Source of the DNA: Aradus depressus
Taxonomy: Eukaryota; Arthropoda; Insecta; Hemiptera; Aradidae
Reading direction: 5' to 3'
NCBI GenBank assembly: GCA_963662175.1
Contig: OY759222.1
Span: 5,934,713-5,998,712 of the forward strand
DNA: 64,000 nucleotides
Shown: positions 1-10,078 of the stretch, piece by piece
How the letters are laid out: each line of letters opens with the position of its first letter
Position numbering within the stretch: the first letter of the stretch is position 1
The notes under the pieces: generated by a model
What the model saw: the letters and a program-made list of their open reading frames with translations, nothing else
What the model was told of the DNA's origin: nothing
Database searches by the model: none
Program-made: the position numbers and the translations under genes

Positions 1-228
1 TCACATGAAATGCAATGATAATTTGACAAATATGATGATAATATGACATTTGAAATGGGAATTAAGTTGGGTAAGTCGGTAATAGTCTTTAGATGGACTA
101 TTTAATCCACGAAAGAAGGAAGGAGACTGACGATTGAGTCATGTGGCCCTGAGAGAGAAAGCCTGGAGTGTAAGGAGTGGAGCTGGAGAGATTGAGGAGG
201 TGTGGACCCGGGCCGGCGGCAGGAGGCA

Positions 229-552
229 GTGTGGGTCAGGAGCACCCGTCAGGCCAGTTCGATGTGGGCCAGAACACACCTACATCAGTGCCATCTAGAG
301 GACAAGTGTGTCGCTGAAGGACAAGTGTCTCCCTTGAGGACAAGTGTATCCCTGGTGTAGACCCGGCCAGTCGCCACAATGGGCTGTGTAGGTCAGGAGC
401 ACCCGTCAGGCCAGTTCGATATGGGACAGAACATACTTACATCAGTGCCATCTAGAGGACAAGTGTGTCACTGAAGGACAAGTGTCTCCCTTAAGGACAA
501 TTGTGTCGCTGAAGGATAAGTGTGTCACTAAAGTACAAGTGTGTGGACCCCG
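229..552. repeat. Imperfect tandem duplication, period about 157 bp, with shorter internal repeats
   Basis: The motif GGTCAGGAGCACCCGTCAGG occurs at 234 and again at 391. Each copy is followed by several shorter units containing AGGACAAGTGTGTC or close variants. The block is richer in G and C than its surroundings. It could be part of an LTR or the 5' region of an unknown element, but I see no open frame or terminal signal that settles this. Confidence 0.7.
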
Positions 553-659
553 CGCGGCGGAAGCTACTTGTGTGATTGAGAAGAACGAAGTAAACTGGTC
601 TCAAGTCTACAATCGTTTTTGAGTTAGAGGGTCAATAGCTAAGATACGTTTTTGTCTAC

Positions 660-803
660 TGAGCACGGCCGAGGACTTTAAATTTTTTATCTGGTAGCAA
701 ATTATATATATTATTATTCAGGACTTCCACAGTTGAGTCGAGGTCATGCTCACCAGAAGGATGAAAAGCACTCTGGTGGTAGACGATATGTAGCTCGACA
801 TGA
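660..803 (+). repeat. Degenerate tRNA-SINE fragment
   Basis: The segment from about 716 matches the SINE 3' half seen elsewhere in the window (GGACTCCCACAGTAGAGTCG-like, then the TCCACCAGAGTGACGAAAG-like block and GGTAGTAGGCGATATGACCTC-like block), with many substitutions. The tRNA head is reduced to a GGCCGAGG-like remnant near 667. Confidence 0.5.
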
Positions 804-1459
804 ATCCCTATATACTCGAATCCATATACTTTCTGAAAAAAAAGGACCACAAGCTCGTTAGATAAGCATCAACCAGAAATAATTAATTTCAGCCAAAATT
901 AAAGATAATAAACATATTCAGATTATGCTTAACGAAAATATCCAGAAATATATAGCACTCATCAAACTAATTCCTGATGCACAGCTCCAAATGTAGCTGG
1001 TTACATAATTCATATGTAAAAATACCAATTTTTCTTTCGTTTCTTTTCACTTTCTTTATGACTTAAGTGATTATCCATGAGGTAGGTAAGAGATCACGAA
1101 GAAGGCATTATAAATCGGAAGTCAGCCATAGTACTTTCAGTGAAGTCACTTCACGACAGTCACTAACTACCTAGATGAGTTTAAACAGACTGATAAAAGC
1201 TATTCGTCACTCGAATAGTGGCAGATTATCACTAAGAATTATTAGTGAAGTCTACTATGGATTTTTGTCGCTTGGACATTCACTCAATTTGTCCATCAGT
1301 CAGAGAGTCAATTCACAAGCCATGGGGGTCTTAGTATCTCCGATAGGACTACAGAGGACCTCCAAGAATTACGCGTATTTGAGAACGAGGCTTCAAATTC
1401 TTATTTTCTACCTTCAATAAATCTTTTGTTCTTCAGGGATGCAGGAAAGAAGCTGACAA

Positions 1460-1550
1460 AGTTGTCGGTGAATCACCGGCTATGTACTTCCACACAACGA
1501 ATTAATCAACTAATTTTTTGCCCTCCCTCCAAAACAAATCAATAGCTGAC
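1460..1550 (+). repeat. Rep-A dispersed repeat, left part (interrupted by a MITE)
   Basis: The piece begins with the family signature GTCGGTGAATCACCGGC and the TACTTCC and CCCTCCCTCCAAA blocks. The same copy resumes at about 2369 (TACATAGTAGC, then a family block ending GTTTTGAGTTGAG), so the element at 1554-2365 split it. Confidence 0.7.
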
Positions 1551-1553
1551 TAA

Positions 1554-2365
1554 AGGCCCGTTTACATGCTCAAGCCATTTGCACAAACTGGCTTGCGCAT
1601 GTAAATCGCGTTACGTGTGAACGCAGGCATGAAGTTTGCACACAGTTTGCCGAAAAGTTTGGCTTGAGTAAAATCTGTCCCGACAGAAAATCGGCTTGAG
1701 GTTGGTGTATTGGCATGAAAGTCTAAACGATGCTCAAGCCTCAGCTCCAACCTTGGGCATGCGCATCCCATTTTATTTAGACTTTTTATTAACATTTAAT
1801 AAACTTACCTTTAGAAATGTGTTTTTTAATGCCGTGTAAATTGCGTCGCATGTTTCTGGAATTATAGCACTTAGAGCTGGTTTGGAAATACATGTGGAAA
1901 ATTTTTAATCTTTATAACTACTCCCTGTTGCCAAAAATCTCAGCGTAGCTAATAGCCGATCATGGGGGGTGATTGCACGTCTCATAACAAAATCTACTCT
2001 TGAAATTATTGGTGTAATTTAATTTAGCAAATGCTGGAATGTGGCTTCGTCCATACGCAAATAGTTTCGAAAATCCTCAGATTCACTGCGTAATTCAGCT
2101 ATTAAATTATGGTTTAGACCATTTCCTTTTATTCGCCTTCAATTTGATTTTTTTTTAATAATGCAAACCGCAGCCGTTCTAAGAATTAGTTTTTCGTTAA
2201 AATTTTCCATTGTGAACACAGCAAACTACAATTTTCAGTGTTCCTCACTTCACAATTGTGCCAGCCAAACTGAACGTGTGAACGGCAACATTTCATTCAG
2301 TTCATTTGCACAAACTGGCTTGCGCAAGCCAGTTTGTGTAATGGCTTGAGCGTATAAACGGGCCT
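1554..2365. mobile_element. PIF/Harbinger-like MITE, 812 bp
   Basis: Terminal inverted repeats of about 45 bp are visible: AGGCCCGTTTACATGCTCAA at the left and the inverse of AGGCCCGTTTATACGCTCAA at the right, followed by a shared CAAACTGGCTTGCGCA block. It is flanked by TAA (1551-1553) and TTA (2366-2368). The undisturbed Rep-A family has TTA at this spot, which fits the TWA target preference of PIF/Harbinger elements. A palindrome of the GCACAAACTGGC motif sits just inside the right end. No transposase is encoded. Superfamily is inferred only from the 3-bp target. Confidence 0.7.
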
Positions 2366-2368
2366 TTA

Positions 2369-2480
2369 CATAGTAGCTCACACAGGGACTTCGGACTTCA
2401 TACTAAATTTCCTGTCGATATATTCACCCTATCGGGACTTATTCAGGTTTTGAGTTGAGTCCCCCGCCTCTGATTTTTCC
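2369..2480 (+). repeat. Rep-A dispersed repeat, right part
   Basis: Continuation of the Rep-A copy started at 1460, with the TACTAAATTTCCTGTCGATA-like and GTTTTGAGTTGAGTCC blocks. Confidence 0.65.
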
Positions 2481-2668
2481 TTTCTCACTAGCTTATATTT
2501 TTATGTTTATTTCTGCATATAGACTAAGTTTCCACTCTCCTCCTAGAATCAACCCACTGATTTGATTCAAAATCAATAAGTGTCTTACTGAGCGACTTCT
2601 GGGTTGATTCTCTTTTATCCTCCCTTCCCTTGGTGTGAAAATTGAAACAATCTGATAAAAGTCGACCC

Positions 2669-2770
2669 ATGCCCGAGCCTTAACTACAAGAACATATCGC
2701 CTACTAACAGAGCACTCTGGTAAACATGAGCCCGACTCTACTGTGGGAGTCCTCAATTTTGCTAATCCAG
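2669..2770 (-). repeat. SINE 3' fragment
   Basis: On the minus strand this reads as the SINE 3' half: the GACTCCCACAGTAGAGTCGG block, the TCTGTTAGTAGGCGATATG-like block and the GCTCGGGCAT end. The tRNA head is absent. Confidence 0.65.
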
Positions 2771-4050
2771 GTATCGTCGATACAAATGCTAAATATCGAA
2801 TGTGAAAAACACCACTTTTCAGGAGAGTGAATAAACTGTTTCATGGTTCATTCAAAATCCGTGCTTATTGTCAAACATTTTTTACCTATGTCATTATACG
2901 TGGTGTTATGCCTTATAGATGACTCTATAAGAATTTTATCGAATTATGTATCTTAATTAGTCAAAACGCACATTCATTAGTTTGATTATCTATAATTGAT
3001 GATTATTTTTCTATAATTTACTATCGAATGTGGCATTTTCGTTAGTTTGCATTGTTCAATAATTAAATATTTACATTGCAAACTATTGAATTTGTCAGTC
3101 TGCTTTAAAACAGCTCATTGTTTTTACAAAAAAATTGCAACATCAAACACACGAACTGACATATTCAATACTTTGCCATGCAGGGAATTTGATTTTGTTC
3201 CTATTCGAACCAGATCAAAAACGCGAATGTGGTACATTCGAGACTGAAACATCCCAGTTCAAAAAAATTTTTCACAATAACGAATGCAGAATAACGAATT
3301 TCTTATTGGTGACTTTGATTTTGGACATCATTACATAGTTGGGATATTCGTCCCTTTGCCAGGGTTATTCCTCCCCTTTACAACGCGAATTCAGATTCGA
3401 GAGTTCGCTACAACATTCATCCGTCCTAAAGCTTTAGACCGAAAACGAAAAATGCGTTTTTTCACATTCGATACTTTGAATTTGTATCGACGATATGTTC
3501 ACTTATGGTAGGGTTCTTCAATCTAGTACCTAACGTCTCTTAACATCTCATCCAAAGGACGGCGTGCTCAGATTCTAGCAAATGACTTCAGAAACTCTTT
3601 AATAGCATGTGAACCTCCATTTAGACGACTCGTATCTTTTCTTTTACTGTTCATATTGCAGATTTAATTTGTTCAAAATTAATGCAGCTATTAAAAACTT
3701 TCTTTCGTTGATGTGTGAGAAATTTGTTTTCGAAGCTATTAATTGTACCTTTTGTAGGGAGATAAAAATAATCTATTGAAAGATATAATGATAATAATCT
3801 AAATTGGGGAATTCTGAAAATAAGCAGGAGTTGTTTCTCACCGTGCTGGGCTGGCCTACATCAGGGACCGTGCAACTTGGCATAGTCCAGCAGGTCCTCG
3901 CTCGGCTTCCCAGAAAAGAGATTTTTTGTGACCTTTCATGGGGGAGGGGTCATAAGTGAAGAGAAAGCGGTAAAACAACAACAACATGTCCCTAATCAAA
4001 GAGACAGAGTCTCAAGAAGCCAGCAACAATCTCTTTGTAGAAGTATAATA
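2771..4050. other. No gene recognised; AT-rich DNA
   Basis: Several short open frames occur at 3047-3511 but overlap each other in different frames and show no recognisable motif. A short piece at about 3538-3572 (minus strand) resembles the GGACGGCGTGCT part of the SINE body. The stretch at 3840-4030 is more GC-rich and contains a (CAA)n run, but I cannot classify it. Confidence 0.5.
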
Positions 4051-4052
4051 AA

Positions 4053-4440
4053 GAAGTCGACGGTGAATCACCGGCTATGAACTTCCCCAACAATTACGTT
4101 CCCTGCCGCAGTTTGGGCGAACACTCAATATTTTACATAGTTGCTTTTGAACCTTCATACAAAATTTTGTGTCGATATATTCATTACATCAGCAGTTATT
4201 GGGATTTTTGAGTTGAACACTCTCTGATTCCGCCTCTTCTTCGTCCGATTCAGCTGAAAATTAATGCCGTCCATATTGGGGGTTATCGTGTTCACAGACA
4301 CACAGTGTGACAGATTTTTTTATTTATTTTTGAATGTCGGAAAACATGAAGATCCAGTGAAAACTACATATCAAATATCTCTGGTCACAGGGAATAAATT
4401 GGTAAGTCTAAATTCGTAACTTTTGATGGCAGCACTTTTT
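4053..4440 (+). repeat. Rep-A dispersed repeat copy
   Basis: Starts with GTCGACGGTGAATCACCGGC at 4056 and proceeds through the ACTTCCCC, CCTTCATACAAAATTTTGTG and TCGATATATTCATTACATC blocks to the TCGGAAAACATGAA end block. The last ~70 bp (CTGGTCACAGGGAATAAATT) recur near 40323. Confidence 0.65.
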
Positions 4441-4545
4441 TTACTTTTGCATTAATCGTGTAAATCCAGTTTTTGGAATAAATAAATTATGTTTGCATCA
4501 TTATTAATCATTTACCTTCTAAATCTATAGGAGTGAATGAAAATG

Positions 4546-4788
4546 TTTATTTTATCTGGGAGGTAAAATAAACTTAAGCATGCCGTCCTTCGGATGGGAC
4601 GTTAAGCGATGGTCCCGAGCCTGTACAATGTCAGGTACTCGTAAAGACCCCCACCCTAGGTGAATAAAAATTTAGGACTCCCACAGTAGAGTCGGGCTCA
4701 TGTCCACCAGAGTGACGAAAGAGTGCTCTGGTAGTAGGCGATATGACCTCGCAGTTAAAGCCCGAACATGAGTCATAAAACCTAACCT
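4546..4788 (+). mobile_element. 5'-truncated tRNA-SINE with 24-bp TSD
   Basis: The copy lacks the tRNA head and begins at the foot of the family hairpin (TTTATTTTA...TAAAATAAACT). It runs through AAGCATGCCGTCCTTCGGAT and ends in AAAACCTAACCT. The identical 24-bp sequence lies at 4522-4545 and 4789-4812, beginning AATCTATAGGAG, which is a clear target-site duplication. Confidence 0.92.
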
Positions 4789-5429
4789 AATCTATAGGAG
4801 TGAATGAAAATGAATATTGTTAATCCTTTCTCGGATTTTCCCTTAGTTACCTAATCATTCCCCATCACTTACCTAATTATTGATCACATATACCTAATTT
4901 TTACAAGCACTTACCTAATTATTAACCATACTTTTTGAAATACTCGTGAATGATGCCTCTCTAAAGTTGATTTAACCGAAAACACCCTCTTCACTTGGAA
5001 TAGTCTGCCGTAGTGAATAAATAATTAAATGCAGTTATCTCGTGAATGATTCCTCAAAGAAGTAGATTAGGTTGATTTAACCGAGAACATACACAATTTT
5101 ACGAGATACCAAGAAACCCACATCTTTATAATTCTGAAAGTATTAGAGTCCTGAGCTCCCAACTTCTTTACAGTGCGCAGATGGCTTGGGAGATGATCAC
5201 AGTACACTGAACTCATTTTGACTTTACGACTTAATAACGTATTCCCGGTGACCAACAAATGATGACCTTTGCTGTTTTGCGTCCTTAAACTCGAAATCCT
5301 ATCCTATCCTATTCAGACAGACATCATCACGATAACGGTCAACACGTATTCAGGGGACCTTGAAACGTTAAATTCCATCGAAAACGCTATCTTTTCGAAA
5401 TTTTCGCACGATTACAATCATTTCTTATA

Positions 5430-5590
5430 CTACAGAAAAGTTAATCAACTAAATTTTGTGCTCTGTAACCAATTCACTAATTTGGCTGAAAGTCTACATA
5501 AAGGTCGGTTACTCAGGGACTTCTGACTCCTCGTAGTAAATTTCGTGTTGATAGGTACATTAAGGTTTTTGAGTTGAGCTGCTCTTATAC
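5430..5590 (+). repeat. Rep-A fragment, degenerate
   Basis: Weak match to the first third of the Rep-A family (AATTTCGTGTTGATA and TTTTTGAGTTGAGC blocks). The pogo/Tigger element starts shortly after it. Confidence 0.45.
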
Positions 5591-5618
5591 GAACCCCATT
5601 CGAGTTTTCAACTAAATA

Positions 5619-6296
5619 CAATAAAAATCGTTTAAAAGAACACCGGTTGTAAAAACATATCGATTATAAGAACGAAATTTTTAGTTCCCTGCCAGCTTTA
5701 ATGCAACTTAATGTAAAAAATATCTGGTTATAAGAACATCTTTAGTAAGAACATATCGCTTTTAGTGACCTAAAGTTAATGGATTTCTGAGAAAACAAAC
5801 CTTTTATAAGAACTTCATGAGAAAACAAATCCCTCGAAAGAGGAGTTCAGGCATAAAATATTCTATGAAAATAGTAATCAATTATTTTCATGGAATGTTT
5901 CCGTCGTTGTTTACATTATTTTCTGACTATACATTCTCTCTCAGTTTTCTGCAGTTGTTCAAACAGGACGATGCAATGAGTACCAGCAGGAAAAAAAATC
6001 GTACAAGTTCTCACGGTGATGTCGAAAAAGCTCTGTTGCAGTGGTTCAAGGTTCAAAGGAGTGCAAACATTCCGATAAATGGACCAATTTTGCAAGCAAA
6101 AGCAAATGATTTTGCAAAACTAAATGCGGTTGCTAATTTCAACCCCTTAAATTAGTTCCAGAGGAAAGAGGCTTCAACTTTCAAAAAATGGATCGATAAT
6201 TAAACAAAAAAAAATTATTACCGGATATAGCAACTATCGGGTTTAAGAACCAAGTTCAGACGGTCCCTTGGATGTTCTTATAAACGATTTTTACTG
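5619..6296 (+). mobile_element. pogo/Tigger-type DNA transposon, 678 bp, internally deleted
   Basis: The inverted ends are CAATAAAAATCGTTTAAAAG at the left and the inverse of CAGTAAAAATCGTTTATAAG at the right. They are flanked by TA at 5617-5618 and 6297-6298, the Tc1/mariner/pogo target. The inside holds several TATAAGAAC motifs and the start of a transposase gene. At 678 bp it is far shorter than autonomous Tigger elements, so it is a deletion derivative. Confidence 0.85.
5976..6155 (+). pseudogene. N-terminal fragment of a pogo/Tigger transposase
   Basis: The 59-residue reading frame starts MSTSRKKNR and contains VEKALLQWFKVQRS followed by NIPINGPILQAKANDFAKL. This is the pattern of the second half of the CENP-B-type helix-turn-helix DNA-binding region of Tigger/pogo transposases, in which a W-F..QR.....I.GP.L..KA signature is typical. 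The catalytic DDE domain, normally several hundred residues downstream, is missing, so the product could at most bind the element ends. The frame is open upstream to an ATG at 5817, but the stretch 5817-5975 shows no family resemblance, so I prefer the start at 5976. It lies inside the TIR-bounded element 5619-6296. What is seen is the motif; loss of function is inferred from the missing domain. Confidence 0.75.
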
Positions 6297-6315
6297 TATT
6301 GAGTAGAACATCGTT

Positions 6316-6362
6316 GAACATGCGGGTGATTAACCGGAGCACCCGCAAAAAAAAAAAAAAAA
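6316..6362 (+). mobile_element. Micro-retroposon, about 30 nt plus poly-A, with 11-bp TSD
   Basis: AGAACATCGTT occurs at 6305-6315 and again at 6363-6373. Between them are about 30 bases that form a 7-bp hairpin (GCGGGTG...CACCCGC), followed by a run of A. TSD plus poly-A is the signature of LINE-type target-primed reverse transcription. The parent RNA is not recognised. Confidence 0.75.
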
Positions 6363-6373
6363 AGAACATCGTT

Positions 6374-7370
6374 TTAAACGTCTAGGCCGCGAGCATCAGA
6401 AATGTACAGTAATCCTGAGGTTAACCATCCAGTTAACGTTACTAACTTCCTTAAATTTACTAATCTACTTGAAGTTACTCCAGGCGAAGCCGAGTAACCT
6501 GATAACACAAGATATATAGATAAACCTGTATTTTGCTGCCTATATTATCGGGCTGAAGAATGCCATTTCGGTGACTGACGAAAGACACTTTCTTCTGATC
6601 ATTCCCGGTGCTGCATTCCAACAAGAAATGTCCTCCTTCTGGGAATACTTTAAGGCAGTCACTTGATTACGGTGTAGGCTGTTGAAAGGCCGTAGCTTTC
6701 ACAATGAGACTGGATCCTCCGAAATATAGATCAGACCATCCGGAGTGAAGTGTCTTTGAACAATGAACACCATTAGACCTAATGGGAACTGGGATGGTAA
6801 AGTGGGGAACGTCATCCGAAGGAGATGGAAGTGTGTCTCCCGTTAGAAGTCCGGGATACTCGAGAGTCTCTTGGAGCCCCATAATTCGGGATCCTTCTGG
6901 AGCCTTTGATGACCGACCTTGGGGCCTCTCAAGGTCATCCTGATCCGTTCTTTGACCCAGTCTTATCGACTCCAGCGCCCCACTCTCTTGGAGTCAACAT
7001 ATCATTTTATATGCTGTTTGACTAGCAGTAGTCCCCTCTGACCCCAAACTAACTCACTGCCTTACCAATACCTGTCATTACTTGAGGCCCAGTTTCGGGC
7101 GCTGAAGACCACCATACAATATTTTAAAATACGTGCTTATTAAAATTTTCGTTCAACTTTTCTGTCTATTCTATTTTTTTTTTCTATTTTATAATCGGTG
7201 GTTCAGAAAACATGCCCGGTGAAACTCAACAACGAGGTTCTCACCGATTAAATAACGTCGTGATGAATTAAATGTTTTTTTTTTGCTTCCTTGCATCTCC
7301 GAAAAGGAAGCTTAGCAATCTACTTCTGAAAGCGAAACATTTTTTACAAAATTTCCTTCACAACTTTGCA
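6374..7370. other. Unassigned stretch with a GC-richer block
   Basis: Between about 6560 and 7120 the composition is less AT-rich. A 71-residue open frame lies on the minus strand at 6667-6882, with no motif I can name. The block could be the 3' region of an unrecognised LINE or a host gene fragment; nothing in the sequence decides. Confidence 0.35.
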
Positions 7371-7380
7371 TCAAAACAAA

Positions 7381-7722
7381 TTTTTAGAGGGCGCCGGTAG
7401 CTCAGTGGTATGCGTGCTTGTCTTCTGAGCTCAAGATCGTGGGTTCGAAACCCGACTGAGGCCCTTAGTTTATTTTATCTGGGAGGTAAAATAAACTTAA
7501 GCACGCCGTCCTTCGGATGGGACGCTAAGCGATGGTCCCGAGCCTTTACGATGTCAGGTACTCGGTAAAGACCCCCTGCCCTACGTGAATAAAAATTTAG
7601 GGTAGGCAAAGTACAGTAGAGTCGGGCTCATGTCCACCAGAGTGACGAATGAGCTCTCTGGTAGTAGGCGATATAACCTCGTAGTTAAAAGCCCGGGCAT
7701 GAGTAATAAAACTTAACTTAAG
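7381..7722 (+). mobile_element. Full-length tRNA-derived SINE with 10-bp TSD
   Basis: TCAAAACAAA flanks the copy at 7371-7380 and 7723-7732. The 5' head is tRNA-like, with an RNA polymerase III A box (TAGCTCAGTGG, 7398-7408) and B box (GGTTCGAAACC, 7442-7452). It is followed by the conserved stem AGTTTATTTTA/TAAAATAAACT around loop TCTGGGAGG, then the unrelated body (AAGCACGCCGTCCTTCGGAT) and the tail AAAACTTAACTTAA. The A and B boxes would drive transcription from within the element. I do not assign a parental tRNA isotype because the anticodon arm is not cleanly foldable by eye. Confidence 0.93.
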
Positions 7723-8003
7723 TCAAAACAAACACTTTCTATTCCGTATATAAGTTCACTTTGGCATATATTTAGATAATTTTACATTAATTGAATTACA
7801 TTTAAAGTTTTGCGAATTTGGGTAATAATTAATGAAAAAAAAAAACTCAATTAACTTTGTCAAAAGGTTGTATTTTAATCAGATTGTAGCAGTCAACACT
7901 AACCTTCCCTTCAATGACCGCTATCCTAGTGTTGCCGGTCATCAGGAAACACATTAATATTAAGTATTATTCCAGATCACCGGCAACACTGCAGGGTAGC
8001 CTG

Positions 8004-8912
8004 CAGGGCTGCGACATTGACCTGAAAACACCGAAGTTTCGAACAAAAGGCATCGATGTCGATAAAAAATCTGTTAAAAACATCGATGTTTTATCACGGT
8101 AGAATTTTGTAGATGCTGTATTAAAAGTATTAATCACCATGATAACTAAGAGATTGTTGGTTGTTTCCGGCATTTCTTCCAGAGGTGTCTTCATATTTTT
8201 TGGACAATATTTCGGGACACTTACACGTCCCTTCTTCTGGTCACTATGAACCGTTCGTTCATAGTGACCAGAAGAAGGGATGTGTAAGTGTCCTGAAATA
8301 TTGTCCAAAAAATAAGAAGACACCTCTGGAAGAAATGCCGGAAACAACCAACAGTGGAACATCCCAGAGAAGTTTAAGAAACACATTAACTAAGAGATTG
8401 ATTACATTTAGGAGAAAAAAATATAGGTACAGGCTTGTTAAAACAAACAATTTTATTTATGCTATTAAAAACAAATTCTAATTTTTCTAAATTTTTAGAC
8501 AAATTTAAGATTTAAGGAAAAGATTATATTAAATTCCAATTAAGTATTTATGTTGTTAACAAAAGTTTCTAATAAAAACAATTAGAATTCCACATTCCAA
8601 ACAAACAAAAAACAAGGCGCAGAATTCAAGAACACGAACTAACATGCAGATTGAGAGAAGTGAGTCAATGAGTGAGCAAGTGACAAGTGAGAGATAGAAT
8701 TGAACAACCAACACCAATGATGTTGTTGTAATGATCAAGGTGGCAGTGGCCACATGCACCTGAGCTGATGACTGATGTTGTCGTTTGTTCGATGTTATTA
8801 TAAGACATCGATGCATGAAAACATTGAAACCAATACATCGATATAAAACTTATTATATGTTTTTGCAAAACATCGATGTTTTAGAAACATCTATGTCGAT
8901 GTCGCAGCTCTA
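8004..8912. mobile_element. hAT-like non-autonomous element, 909 bp
   Basis: The left end CAGGGCTGCGACATTGA matches the inverse of the right end (TAGAGCTGCGACATCGA). The flanks are GTAGCCTG (7996-8003) and GCAGTCTG (8913-8920), an 8-bp duplication with two transitions. CATCGATGTTT motifs recur near both ends. An 8-bp TSD and CAG-type ends fit hAT. No transposase is recognisable. It contains the nested insertion at 8157-8387. Confidence 0.72.
8157..8387. mobile_element. Palindromic insertion with 13-bp TSD
   Basis: AACTAAGAGATTG occurs at 8144-8156 and 8388-8400. Between them, arms of about 97 bp (to 8251 and from 8257 to about 8353) are near-perfect inverted copies, separated by 5 bases. A single-copy tail of about 34 bp follows at the right (AACATCCCAGAGAAG...). 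It sits inside the hAT-like element, so it is younger. Its class is unclear: foldback transposon or self-primed retroposon. Confidence 0.8.
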
Positions 8913-8920
8913 GCAGTCTG

Positions 8921-9582
8921 TCTGTCTCCTCCCAAGTGAGTTGTGATGTATATGGTGTGTTTAGATAGTGCCCACATACACAGAAAAAAGTTATTTTGTA
9001 TTTTAATTTATATTATTGACAATTATTAACAACAATATAGTGAACGTTTTATTTTTCATATTATTTTTATTAACATCCCGTTCTCTAAAAGATGTTGAAC
9101 AAACTACAAACGTTACATGTCATGATGTTTCGACGTTTTTCTCACTACTTCACACTTTCACACCTGAGATGTTTAGCCTAATTTCAACCAAATTGGTTCG
9201 AAAGTCAGATGTAATGAGACTAATTCACTTTCTATCCCAGTCCATAATTCGAGGTACCAATGTGAATAAAGTAATTTTTACTTTTAGAAAGACGATGAAA
9301 GAAATTGTCTTTCGTTAACTGATACAATTCAGTTGTTTTGCTATATCAGTCCTCAGGAAATGAGGAGAATGAATCTATAAAATAATGTGGGGCTATGTTG
9401 CCATTTATTAGACAAAGGACTATTTCTCTTACCTTTACGACATGGCAACATTGCTCCATAATTAGCAGATCTTCATATGTATTACGTTTCCTTCATCAGA
9501 TTGGCTCATTTCAGCTCACTCTTCATTTTCTTTATAATTCTCCAGCTGTATGAATTATAGGGGAAATTATATAATATCTTTA
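8921..9582. other. No gene recognised
   Basis: AT-rich. An open frame of 100 codons at 9016-9318 starts MTIINNNIVNVLFF and shows only a hydrophobic N-terminus, with no family motif. I regard it as chance. Confidence 0.4.
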
Positions 9583-9814
9583 GAGGGCGCCGGTAGCTCA
9601 GTGGAATGCGTGCTTGTCTTCTGAGCTCAAGATCGTGGGTTCGAAACCCAACCGAGGCCCTTCGTTTATTTTATCTGGGAGGTAAAATAAACTTAATCAT
9701 ACCGTCCTTCGGATGGGACGTTAAGCGATGGTCCCGAGCCTGTACGACGTCAGATACTCGTTAAAGACCCCTACCCTAGGTGAATACAAATTTAGGGTAG
9801 GCAACATTTAGGAC
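9583..9814 (+). mobile_element. tRNA-SINE, 5' half, split by the Jockey element
   Basis: The tRNA-like head begins at GAGGGCGCCGGTAGCTCAG, with B box GGTTCGAAACC. The body follows up to AACATTTAGGAC (9803-9814). The same 12 bp reappear at 14231-14242, and the rest of the SINE continues there, so one SINE was interrupted by the retrotransposon. Confidence 0.93.
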
Positions 9815-10078
9815 AAAAAAAAAAATATTATCAGCTGTTTGGCAACCAACTTGAGAAAAAGTAAATATTTTGTTCCGTTAGATTTTTTATTATTTTCAGT
9901 GCTTAATGACAAAAACAAAGTGTCTAAATAGTTATTGTATATAGTTCTTGTTTCGTTTTTTTCTAGACATGAGTTTTGTGCGTTTTCATTTCGTTATGGT
10001 TTCTTTATCTTTAAAGTGTTAAAAGTAACCTTTACAAATACTATTTTTATTTAATTATTGTGATTTTGTGCGGACTTA

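Noticed and set aside
7386..7462. Apparent tRNA genes at 7386, 9583, 31987, 46797 (minus) and 58275
   Set aside because: The A and B boxes belong to the SINE head. Each is followed by the same SINE body, and the anticodon arm does not fold into a proper cloverleaf by eye.
8161..8481. 106-residue plus-strand frame and a similar minus-strand frame at 7967-8386
   Set aside because: Both arise from the palindrome 8157-8387, which reads alike on both strands; no protein family is suggested.
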